From: Aphidius gifuensis
Taxonomy: Eukaryota > Arthropoda > Insecta > Hymenoptera > Braconidae
Direction of reading: 5' to 3'
NCBI RefSeq assembly: GCF_014905175.1
Contig: NC_057788.1
Coordinates: 18,198,154 to 18,262,153 of the forward strand
DNA: 64,000 nt
The stretch's first letter is position 1. Each line of letters begins with the position of its first letter. A program made the translations under genes and the position numbers. Of the stretch, positions 56,066 through 64,000 are shown in pieces. The notes under the pieces were generated by a model. It made no database searches. It was not told the DNA's origin and saw nothing but the letters and a program-made list of their open reading frames with translations.

Positions 56066-57051
56066 ATGTTCGTTGACATTCAAGGTTTCCAATTATCCGA
56101 TACGTTTATTCTGAAAGAATTCGCAAGCATCGGTTTACATGATGATACAATCGATCACATGATAATTACACCACCTATACCATGGAAGGAATTAGATCTA
56201 AAATATCAATCGATTAACAATCGTCATACACTATCCTGGCAAGGTGATATTGTACCATTTGAAGGTTCATTCAAAAAAATCAATGAAATTTTGGAAAAAG
56301 CTGATTTTATTTGTGTCAAACGATTAGAAAAGAAAAAGTGGTTAGATAATATCATGTATTATTCAAAACCAGTAATTGATCTTCATGATTATGGTTGTTC
56401 AGCTTTGAAAAAAATACGAATTCCTCTTTATGAAAATCACAAATGTGGATACAAAAAAATGAGACGTAGAGAAAACGTTGTACATACAAACTGTGCTGCA
56501 AAAAACGGTTTAAATTTGAGACACTGGTATATATCAATGTAAGTATTTGTTCAATGAAATAAAAAAATAATTATATTTAAAATAATTAAAAAATAATAAT
56601 TAACTTTCATTTTAGGTTATTAGAAGTAGACTGCTGGGGTGAATCTACACTTTTTTCAAGCATTTGTGATTTTCATAAAGAGTAATTCGCATTTTTATCA
56701 TTATACCCAGAATACATCCATAAGTTCACTCAAGTGAAAAGTTTTCGTGAAGACTTATGACTCTTTTGGGAAAGTATGGAGCTTCTGAGAAAAGATTTCG
56801 GTGTCGAAAAACAGGAACAAGTATTTGACGACGATAGCCAATCATCTTTGATTTATTTGAGTACAACACGACCATGGGTGACAGATCTTCATCAGCTTGT
56901 TGAAAAATATTTTGATAAATCATCATATGCTGACTTTGAACAATTGATAAACTATTTATTTAAGTTATGGGACAAAACTGAAAAACTGAAACTTCCCATT
57001 CAAGAAAAAGAAGAAGGAGAAGTTGCAGATGATGATGAAATAAAAGAATAA
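56066..57051 (+). pseudogene. Polinton B uncharacterised spliced gene
   Basis: Exon 1 (56066-56538) begins FVDIQGFQLSDTFILKEFAS and contains IITPPIPWKEL, VKRLEKKKWLDNI and a Cys-rich end (CGYKKMRRRENVVHTNC). The intron 56539-56615 has GTAAGT and TTTTAG, and phase is kept. Exon 2 (from 56616) runs in one frame to 57051 with TAA at 56683-56685 and TGA at 56757-56759, then MELLRKDFGVEKQEQVFDDD and an acidic tail. I recall this family accompanying such elements but know no function. The D-x-Q-G start could suggest an RNase-H-like exonuclease, which is speculation. The 2.33-kb element sits just before codon 1. Confidence 0.55.
56417..56689. repeat. 29-bp inverted repeat spanning the intron
   Basis: Positions 56417-56445 (CGAATTCCTCTTTATGAAAA...) and 56661-56689 are reverse complements over 29 bp with one mismatch. 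The mismatch is the base that makes the TAA stop in exon 2. Confidence 0.75.
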
Positions 57052-57196
57052 TTATCGAAATAAATATTTAATTTTTAAAACTAAAATTTTTTCCTATAAA
57101 TCTTTTTCCTATCCTAATTATATTTAAAAAAGGTTAAATAAAAAACAATAACAATAATTTTTTATTTTTTTTTCCAAAAAAAATTTTTATTTTATA

Positions 57197-57502
57197 TTAT
57201 TTTTTACAAATTGATAATATTTTCTTTATTAATATTGGGCTGATGATTTCACTCAATCGTTGAATTCTCATGTTGAAACGTTCATGATCACGAGCAAGTT
57301 GTATCCATTCTCCACATCGTGCAGCTTTGTATGCATACAACCATGTATACATCATATGAACTGTAGGTGTTGAATTGAAAGAAACTTGACTTTTATTTAT
57401 CCTTGAGTCTTCCATATTTGATGTTTTCATATTGATTTGGTTTCTTCTCTCTCTCCCAATCATATGACTTTGGTTGACTGAATTTTCTTTCTTTTTCTTC
57501 AT
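57197..57502 (-). CDS. Polinton B small unknown protein
   Basis: A 101-residue frame follows the capsid gene on the same strand after about 120 bp. It has a polar N-terminus, then STPTVHMMYTWLYAYKAARC and ERFNMRIQRLSEI, a helix-rich C-terminus. It is uninterrupted. Family unknown. Position suggests a late, virion-related or accessory product (inference only). Confidence 0.4.
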   Translation of the reverse strand: MKKKKENSVNQSHMIGRERRNQINMKTSNMEDSRINKSQVSFNSTPTVHMMYTWLYAYKAARCGEWIQLARDHERFNMRIQRLSEIISPILIKKILSICKK

Positions 57503-57623
57503 TCAACAAACAAGTTTTATCAGAATTCTCCTTGGCAGATTTATCTTTGCTTTTAAACATTTTTATTGTTGTCTCATCAAAAGATAAATGATATATGAGG
57601 AAATTTTTTGCTCACACTCCAAT

Positions 57624-58831
57624 TTATATCAATTTTCGAACGGAACCACTTATGGGTTTGTATTCCACAATTCGATCATGTAATATTAAACAATAAGCTG
57701 ATGTATTTGCGGGAAACTGTTCCATTGATTCAATTTCCAAACGTATATCCACAGGTCCACTTTTTAGAAATTCATTTTGTTTAGAGCAGTCTATGACAAT
57801 GAGTGGTGCTTGCTCTAAAAATTCTGTCTTTGTTAATAATGGTTCTGGCTCTTTTCCAAAGTATGATAATTGAAAATTTGTAAACATATCATAGAGCAAA
57901 GCAAATTGATTCTTATTTATATCAATATTCAAATTTCCATATGGGTAGGATTGTGAATTTAAAAATAATTTTATATCTCTCAAATTACAATGATCAAAAT
58001 GACTTGCATTTTTATCAGTTTGATTTTTACGTGCAGTTTGAAATCCTAAAACTACATATCTTGGTTTCTCGAGTTGAGTTGATGTTTTCACACTCCATAC
58101 ATGTTTTGAAGTCGCAGGAAGTAGAGGGTAATCATACAGCTCCCAAGCACGAAAACTTAGTAAAATAGCTGGATCTTTTGATATGTAGTTTAAAAGTTGA
58201 ATTTTATCTTATCTGAGACTCGAATGTATGGTACAACCCATTCTATTTTTTGAATAGCAATTTTTGCAGTTTCTGCTGCTGTTGTCTTTAGGTATGCATT
58301 GGTATCAGTATTTGATCTTGTAAGAATGAGTTCATGTTTTGCATTGATTATCACTTTGCGATAATCTTCAGCAAATCCAAGTAGTAAGTTCAATGGTATT
58401 GATATATCAAAGTATCCATCAGCATTATTAATAGCAGAATCTGTCCAGCCTGAATTTTCCAATAATGATTTTTGGTTAGGTGTGAGTGATACATAACCTT
58501 TCATTAGAGTTGTGAGTCCTACATTTTTACTACGATCTATTTCAACAGCATTTATTTCATAGCGGATTTCTTCAAATAAATGAGCAATAGCCATTTTTAC
58601 TAGACTGGTAGTATTTGCAACAGCAGCTCCATCATTTTTTGTAAATTTTCCTTGAATGTGTAGAGTACTTTTGGATGGTAGTATGCACAGATCTTGATGT
58701 TGAATTCCAATTCTTATTCCATCATTATTATTGAAAGATGGCGCTCCATATGGTTGATGAGCATGGAGTTCATAATGAGCTATAGACTCATCAAAAACAA
58801 TCGATTTTTGAATGTTTAAGATTTCTTCCAT
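57624..58831 (-). pseudogene. Polinton B probable major capsid protein
   Basis: The ATG at 58831 gives MEEILNIQKSIVFDESIAHY (an upstream ATG at 58855 is in frame). The first part (to 58190) includes MAIAHLFEEIRYEINAVEID and GFAEDYRKVIINAKHELIL. The second frame (58091-57624) includes VVLGFQTARKN, ASHFDHCNLRDIKLFLNS and SAYCLILHDRIVEY. A one-base shift near 58190-58215 separates them, and the intervening sequence up to 58190 is open in the second frame. Beta-rich pattern, position next to the penton-like gene, and length of about 400 residues support a double-jelly-roll capsid protein, though the fold is inferred. Confidence 0.6.
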
Positions 58832-58865
58832 GGTATAAAACAAAAAAGACAACACAATTTTACTT

Positions 58866-59024
58866 TTACTTTATTGGGCGTAGTTTGAGACCAAGGCTCT
58901 TGAGAAATTGAACGTTTTGACGTGTTAGCTTCCTGACTGTCTGATGACGACTGATGGGTTTTTGGCATGTTAATTTCTTTATATAACTGCTTCCAATTAT
59001 TTTCTTTTGAAAGACAATACCCAT
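58866..59024 (-). CDS. Polinton B 52-residue ORF overlapping the penton-like gene
   Basis: The ATG at 59024-59022 overlaps the stop of the preceding gene in a TAATG junction. The frame gives 52 residues: MGIVFQKKIIGSSYIKKL at the start and KLTRQNVQFLKSLGLKLR at the end, basic throughout. It stops at 58866, 11 bp before the first ATG of the capsid gene. The conserved-looking end (LTxxNxxFLxSLGxKL) makes it more than chance. Role unknown. Confidence 0.5.
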   Translation of the reverse strand: MGIVFQKKIIGSSYIKKLTCQKPISRHQTVRKLTRQNVQFLKSLGLKLRPIK

Positions 59025-59704
59025 TATTTGATACTCTTTACATGTAGTCTTATTGTTATGACTTCTCGAAAATTTATTAAATCTCCGTCTTGATCAACAA
59101 TTTTCAGCTGAAGATGGTGTATGGCGCGGACGGCGACTGGTAGATAAATGATATGTGACGGCACTCCTATAATCTTATATCCTGGTGGAACACCAGGAAA
59201 AAATTCGCGAATAGTATGAACTTGTTGATTATTTAAATATGCACCTGTTGTTATATTACATTCAACACGTAGAGCATTAACTTTCAATATTGTCACTGGT
59301 AAATCAGATTTATGAGTCACATTAGGTTCCAAGATTTGAGGTAAAAATCCTAATAATCTTCCAATAGAATCGTCAGGAATAAAATTTATCGGACGATCAC
59401 ATTTAATTTCACAACACAGTTCACTATTATTTGGTTTGAGACTTGTGGAGACCATTTGCAGAAAGTATTTTTCAATGTCTTCAATTTCATAACTTCCTGT
59501 TGGTATATATAGAATAATTTCACTTTCATAACCAATATAAAACTTATTGTTATGTAAATCAATATTAGGTATTGAATTTGAAGTAAGTAACTCGACAAGT
59601 CCAATAACATAATTTTTCTCATGTGATAATTCAATTGGTGGATAATATTGTGCTTCTAGAACGGACGATGTTCCAGACAACGTTAACGTAAACGAGTCAT
59701 CCAT
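59024..59704 (-). CDS. Polinton B penton-like protein
   Basis: A 226-residue uninterrupted frame. N-terminal half: TLSGTSSVLEAQYYPPIEL, LLTSNSIPNIDLHNN and LYIPTGSYEIEDIEKYF. C-terminal half: GRLLGFLPQIL, ILKVNALRVECNITTGAY, FFPGVPPGYKIIGVPSHI and IDQDG-like IVDQDGDLINF. Its beta-rich layout and place beside the capsid gene fit the single-jelly-roll penton protein of Polintons. Copy A carries a truncated homologue. The start ATG is at 59704, about 270 bp from the divergent gene on plus, so that gap should hold both promoters. Confidence 0.6.
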   Translation of the reverse strand: MDDSFTLTLSGTSSVLEAQYYPPIELSHEKNYVIGLVELLTSNSIPNIDLHNNKFYIGYESEIILYIPTGSYEIEDIEKYFLQMVSTSLKPNNSELCCEIKCDRPINFIPDDSIGRLLGFLPQILEPNVTHKSDLPVTILKVNALRVECNITTGAYLNNQQVHTIREFFPGVPPGYKIIGVPSHIIYLPVAVRAIHHLQLKIVDQDGDLINFREVITIRLHVKSIK

Positions 59705-59972
59705 GACTGATGTATTAATTATGTTTGTTTTTGTATTTATAACTCTCCAGTCAAAAACTTTAAATCACGTGAATACTGACATGTCATATACTCAATTTCG
59801 AAATTTATGTCTAGCTTGTTGGGATAGTGATAAACATTGATTCGTTGTTATCGACAAGGATAGTGAAATCAACAATGGCCGATATCGGAAAGGATATGAC
59901 TGTTTTGTTACTATAAATTTAAAAGAACTTCTGAAATGAAAATAGTTATGTAGTAAGTGTGAGAGCATCAAC
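59705..59972. promoter_or_regulatory. Divergent intergenic region of Polinton B
   Basis: 268 bp between the penton-like gene (-) and the conserved unknown gene (+). It must contain the start sites of both. No clear TATA box is evident, but TCACGTGA (about 59765) is a palindromic E-box-like site. Confidence 0.3.
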
Positions 59973-60859
59973 ATGACGAGTAAAATGTTCGATAAAGAAA
60001 AAAACAATCTGTATCAGATTACAAAAGCTAGCGATGCAATACGCCGTAAACATAAAATGTTAAAAACGAATCAAGACGCTTCGGAAAAATATGCAAGTGA
60101 TATATTTAAACTTTGGAAAAATTGGTGAATCAAAAAACAACAACAAGTGATATAAAAAACGAAGTAAAGAATGAGCTTGACGATAATGTTGTGAAAGAAG
60201 AACAAACAAAAGAGGAAGATGGTGATGATAATGATGTTTTTTATGAATCGTTTGATAAGTTTGATGAGGATTCTGTAAAAGAGTCACTTGATCAAACATC
60301 TTCACCACTCGATAATGAAAAATATATGGAAAAAATCGATGTCAGTAAAACTCGATCAACAGGATTTCTAGTACGGAAACTTGATAATAATCTTATGTTT
60401 GGAAACTCAAATATTAAATTTGAAAATAACAAAATCTGCATTGAAGATAAAACATATCAAGAGACGCCAGGTTTATTGGAACTCCTTTTCAATTATAAAG
60501 TTGATGACTCATTAATAAATAATGATGACTAAAAAAACTTTATTAAAATTATTAAATTAACAAATGCTCAGTATAGATATTTCAAACCTAATGGTGGACT
60601 GAGAAAAGAAACAAATGCCAAGTATGAAAAATATATTTTGCCATTCATGAAACCTTCAACAAAAACTGGTACATCATTACCTCGTTATAAGATTACAAAC
60701 GAAAGTAACAAATTTGATTACGTTCATTGGGATAATCCAAATGAACTTATTGTCCGTCTTCGATTAATATTGGCTTCCCAAGCAGCCGGTAATCCGAACC
60801 ATACTAATGAAATCGTTTTCATAATTGAAGAACTGAGAGAAGCTGGCATTATCTATTAA
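59973..60859 (+). pseudogene. Polinton B conserved unknown protein (DUF8207-like)
   Basis: The ATG at 59973 starts MTSKMFDKEKNNLYQITKAS, and the frame changes at least twice before 60120. The main frame 60113-60532 has an acidic middle (KEEDGDDNDVFYESFD), then STGFLVRKLDNNLMFGNS and ETPGLLELLF. After TAA at 60530-60532 and a further frame change the end reads YVHWDNPNELIVRLRL...IIEELREAGIIY, stopping at 60859. The homologue is at 45.6-46.2 kb. Function unknown, and it is always near the integrase and capsid genes in these copies. Confidence 0.6.
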
Positions 60860-60906
60860 TTTATATGCATATGACGCTTAAGCTCAGTTGCTCATCAGCT
60901 GTCAAG

Positions 60907-61452
60907 ATGAGTATAGATATTTTTGGACGAATATCAAAAAATAAAAATTCATTACAAAGTGTTCGAGGTCCTCCAGGTGATGGTTTCAAACGAACATCAG
61001 ATGGACATTATGATATAAATAATAAACGATTGTGTAATGTTGCTGATCCGGTAGAATCGAATGATGCAACATCTGTTAAAATTACTAAGACGATCATAAA
61101 AGAAGAAACACGAATTTTATATCAATTAAATGAATCTCTACGAGATGATGTTGATAATAATAATATAATAGCCAATTCACTTCAGTCTCAATTTCAAGAG
61201 CTCATTAAGAATTATCGTCTTGAATTTGAAACAATACAAAGTCTTTCACTCCAGAATATAGAATCCATTCAGACATTGGAGTCCAGATTAACTCCATCGA
61301 ATAGAGCGTTTGAGAATTTCAAACTAAATTTTGAAAAATCACTCAACACATTGAGCACTGAAATTGGCAATTTGGAAATTAAATTAATAAATAAACTAAC
61401 AATCTTAGATAATCGTATCAGAACACTTGAAAATCGTTCAAATGGATCATAA
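60907..61452 (+). CDS. Polinton B fibre-like coiled-coil protein
   Basis: The ATG at 60907 (in frame with an earlier ATG at 60865) gives 181 residues: MSIDIFGRISKNKNSLQSVR, then a short collagen-like GPPGDGF, DGHYDINNKRLCNVADPVES, and a long heptad-like helix (QELIKNYRLEFETIQSLSLQ...NKLTILDNRIRTLENR). A beta/turn head with a GPPG motif followed by a trimeric-coiled-coil-like stalk suggests a fibre or spike, which is inference. Uninterrupted. It overlaps the integrase start by 11 nt. Confidence 0.5.
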   Translation: MSIDIFGRISKNKNSLQSVRGPPGDGFKRTSDGHYDINNKRLCNVADPVESNDATSVKITKTIIKEETRILYQLNESLRDDVDNNNIIANSLQSQFQELIKNYRLEFETIQSLSLQNIESIQTLESRLTPSNRAFENFKLNFEKSLNTLSTEIGNLEIKLINKLTILDNRIRTLENRSNGS

Positions 61453-62368
61453 AAAAGCAGTAGTTGCTCATGAGCTACACAGACCCGCTCGGAGAAATTA
61501 TACTCGCCGTCATGTTGATATTAGAGGATTGGATGAAACTTGGCAAGCAGATCTAGTTGACATGCAAGCTTATACATCTGTTAATCGAAACTATAAATAT
61601 TTGCTCACAATTATTGATGTATTTTCAAAATTTGCATGGGCTTTACCAATAAAATCAAAAACTGGAAAAGATGTTACAGCAGCAATGAAATCTGTACTTG
61701 ATGAAGGACGTATTCCAACAAATTTACATGTTGACCAAGGAAAAGAATTTTACAACAAGGAATTTGAAGCTCTTATGCAAGAACACAAAATAAATATGTA
61801 CTCAACATACAGCAATCTCAAAGCATCAATTGTTGAACGTTTTAATAGAACTCTGAAAAATAAAATGTGGGAAAAATTCACTTATCAAGGATCCTACAAG
61901 TGGTTAGAAATTTTATCAAGCCTGCTTGAAAATTATAATAACTCAAAACACAGAACAATAAAAATGAAACCAATAGATATAAATAAAACAAATGAAAAGC
62001 AACTATTGAAAAATGTTTATGAAAATTTTAAAGTAAATCGAAATATTATAAATAAATTTGAAGTTGGTGATAAAGTTCGAATTAGTAAATACAAAAATGT
62101 TTTTGAGAAAGGATATACACCAAACTTTACAACAGAAATTTTCACAATCAAGGAAGTAAAAAATACGGATCCAGTGACTTATAAGCTCATTGATTATGAA
62201 GATCATCCAATTGAAGGAGGATTCTATGAGGAAGAATTGACAAAAGTTAAATATCCTGACATTTATTTAATCGAAAAAGTAGTGAAAAAACGTGGTAATA
62301 AATTAAATGTAAAATGGTTAGGTTTTGATGACTCGCACAATAGTTGGATAAATGAATCAGACCTGTAA
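61442..62368 (+). CDS. Polinton B integrase with C-terminal chromodomain
   Basis: 308 residues from ATG 61442, uninterrupted. The retroviral-type DDE core is TWQADLVDM (first Asp), LHVDQGKEFYN (second Asp) and SIVERFNRTLKNKMW (Glu). Next is a GDKVRISKYKNVFEKGY region, then a chromodomain-like tail (YLIEKVVKKRGNKLNVKW, SHNSWINESDL). Integrases of Polintons insert the element with a 6-bp duplication, and the chromodomain may direct target choice. An N-terminal zinc-binding domain is not evident before HRPARRNYTRR, so the protein could be N-terminally short. It is the best preserved enzyme gene of copy B. Confidence 0.85.
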   Translation: MDHKKAVVAHELHRPARRNYTRRHVDIRGLDETWQADLVDMQAYTSVNRNYKYLLTIIDVFSKFAWALPIKSKTGKDVTAAMKSVLDEGRIPTNLHVDQGKEFYNKEFEALMQEHKINMYSTYSNLKASIVERFNRTLKNKMWEKFTYQGSYKWLEILSSLLENYNNSKHRTIKMKPIDINKTNEKQLLKNVYENFKVNRNIINKFEVGDKVRISKYKNVFEKGYTPNFTTEIFTIKEVKNTDPVTYKLIDYEDHPIEGGFYEEELTKVKYPDIYLIEKVVKKRGNKLNVKWLGFDDSHNSWINESDL

Positions 62369-62429
62369 ATAAAATATATATTATAATTTTGGAATAAATA
62401 TAAAAAATCATAAAAATATGTTTATTATC

Positions 62430-64000
62430 TTTTTATTTTATAACCTCATGGCACAGTATCAGTAGTATTTGGTAACAATTGTCTCTTATCATCTAACCAA
62501 CTCAATGCTATTTTCTTTTGTGCTATAGTATTTACTTTATGTATCTTACTTCTAATTAAATACTGAGTTTTTGTTAATAGTTCATGGTCAAAAAGACATT
62601 TTTTATAATCCTCAAAAGTAATTTCTTTTAAAGTTGAACTTTTTACCCCTTTTGCTCTTTTAGTATCTTTTTCTTCTCCAAGAACACGAAATGTATAAAG
62701 TTTAGCTCTTAAACCAATGAATTCAGTTATAATTTTTCCACAGCTTTCATCTTTCATGAGTCCAAGTATTTTTTTATTTACACGAAACATTTCGAAAATA
62801 TTATTCTCAGAATAATCTGAAGTATCAAATTTATCTAAACTTTTTTTTATTTCTTCATAAATATTAAAATTAAAATTATATAATAAACTATCTGTGTCGT
62901 GATACATTAATTTTGCATTGTTACCAAATTAAGATTTTATATAATTATAATGAAAGTCATAAAGACATGTTTTTGATATATCAAGTATTGAAAATCCTAC
63001 ATAGACTGGTTTATTTAAATTAATTTTTGTTCGATTCATTTCAATAATAACAATATCTTCCCCAAATACTGTTAGACTATGGAAATTTGGTTGTTGGATA
63101 TAGTATTTAGCACCATATCTATTTTCCCACCTAGTAACCATTTTAACATCTTTCTGTTTTCTTACATTTTCAATACACTTTCCATATACGGCATTATTTA
63201 AAAGTTTATAATAATCTTTTCCGAATTGCGTTGTTGCTTCTTGTCTTTTTTTGGTATTCAAATTTATGTATTTTTTCAACCAAGGTGACTGTTTAAATTT
63301 GAGAACTCGATGAATTTTTAATAATTTCATACCGAGTTTCAAATATTGCTTGAGGTTTTTATAATGGATGATGTATTTTTCTTTTGAAAAAAAAGTTGTC
63401 ATCAGTTTGCATTGGTTAGAATTAGGTGGTACTTTGTGTTCTGGACACAATGGAAGATCTTTATGTAAATCATATAATTCTTCAGGATATTCTAAATCAA
63501 CTTCATAAATATAACCTGTCGTAGAATCATCAGGTGTTGATAAAATTTGTTCTACTGACCATTTATCATTGTCTCACTCAAAACCACCGTATGGCAGATG
63601 CTGTGACATTGCCAATCCATATAAATTGTTCACATCAAGGTACATGAGATACGAATCCTCTTTGGTCAAATCATATTCATCACCCATGTATTGATTGTTA
63701 GCTTTTGCATACCTGTTGGAACATACAGCTACTCCACCGCGTATTCCTTTTTCGATAAACAATAGTTGTTCTACATCTGTTAGTAATTCTAATTCTACAC
63801 CAGTACATTTCAACATACAGTCCCATGAAAATCCTGGTGTTGTAAAGTAATGGAGAGGATCTAAGTTGTATGATGACAAACAGTTTTTACGAAAATTTTC
63901 AAAAATATCAGCTAATAATTAAACATCTGTAGCTGAATAAAGATCTGAGTAGTCACCGAGTGTTTTAATTCCAAATTTTTGCCAAACTGTTTGAGCATGA
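62430..64000 (-). pseudogene. polB: Polinton B DNA polymerase B, partial at window edge
   Basis: One reading frame from the window edge to about 62430 is interrupted only by stops at 63921-63919 (TAA), 63576-63574 (TGA), 62931-62929 (TAA) and 62448-62446 (TGA). Palm motif A is YLDVNNLYG (about 63635), motif B NNAVYGK (about 63190) and motif C YHDTDSLLY (about 62895). The C-terminal block has RAKGVKSSTLKEITFEDYKK and TDTVP just before a stop. The exonuclease region lies beyond the window. The two TGA stops sit where Trp would be expected from copy A or the local context, matching G-to-A change. Confidence 0.9.

Larger units (their letters stand above)
56066..64000. mobile_element. Polinton/Maverick (adintovirus-like) copy B, partial
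   Basis: Gene order: unknown spliced gene (+), small protein (-), MCP (-), 52-residue ORF (-), penton-like (-), conserved unknown (+), fibre-like (+), integrase (+), polB (-, runs off the window). Virion genes and integrase are better kept than in copy A. The ATPase and PLA2/pX genes and the terminal repeats were not seen and may lie beyond 64000. The left limit is uncertain because the 2.33-kb element interrupts it at 53736-56064, and sequence left of 53736 may belong to it. Confidence 0.85.

Noticed and set aside
56352..56537. Minus frame containing a CDFHKEEF stretch similar to exon 2 of the same gene
   Set aside because: Explained by the 29-bp inverted repeat; not a separate gene.

Overview
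The window is very AT-rich animal DNA: long A/T runs, spliced genes with GT..AG introns, and dense decayed transposons. The transposon families (Helitron, Polinton/Maverick, MULE, P-like) and decayed cadherin, Smad-like MH2 and MED25-like fragments fit an insect. I favour a hymenopteran such as a parasitoid wasp, but that is an inference from remembered family distribution, not a search result. No bacterial operons, rRNA, tRNA or CRISPR arrays were seen.

Layout. 0-22 kb is a graveyard: zinc-finger and transposase fragments, a cadherin pseudogene in two pieces (about 5.9-7.3 and 11.2-12.3 kb, minus strand), a decayed multi-exon gene (12.4-13.8 kb), a lone Polinton integrase tail (14.9-15.2 kb), an MH2-domain relic (18.4-18.9 kb) and several MITEs and satellites. 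At 22.1-23.9 kb lies the one clearly intact spliced gene, a 242-residue protein with a Gly/Arg-rich tail. Its first exon sits in a 496-bp unit that is tandemly duplicated. From 24.56 to 32.02 kb is a large, probably 5'-truncated Helitron coding for a Ulp1-like peptidase, a Cys-rich region, a Rep nuclease, a PIF1-type helicase and a USP-like peptidase domain. It is broken by a few stops, a frameshift and a deletion. Next come a foldback element (32.1-33.2 kb), an array of self-complementary repeats (34.8-36.1 kb), a P-like transposase fragment, repeats in alternating orientation and a MED25-like pseudogene.

Two related Polinton (adintovirus-like) copies dominate the right half. Copy A (about 40.4-47.9 kb) carries protein-primed DNA polymerase B behind a TATA box and spliced leader, then integrase, a conserved small protein, a packaging ATPase, a PLA2-like domain, a pX-like membrane-active segment and part of a penton-like protein. 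The last two are fused by a deletion. Copy B (at least 56.07 kb to the window end, probably from left of 53.7 kb) has complementary content: an uncharacterised spliced gene, a probable major capsid protein, a tiny ORF and a penton-like gene on minus; a conserved unknown, a fibre-like coiled-coil gene and a chromodomain integrase on plus; and polymerase B on minus. Together the copies describe most of a virion-forming element: replication (polB), integration, capsid (MCP, penton), packaging (ATPase) and entry-associated functions (PLA2, pX). Both copies are broken.

Between the Polintons lie a spliced MULE transposase pseudogene followed by an intact two-exon RING-like gene (48.7-51.1 kb), an LTR-like block (51.9-52.9 kb), a G-rich tract, and a 2.33-kb terminal-inverted-repeat element (53,736-56,064). 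This element is made almost wholly of nested palindromic repeats and sits at the start codon of a Polinton gene.
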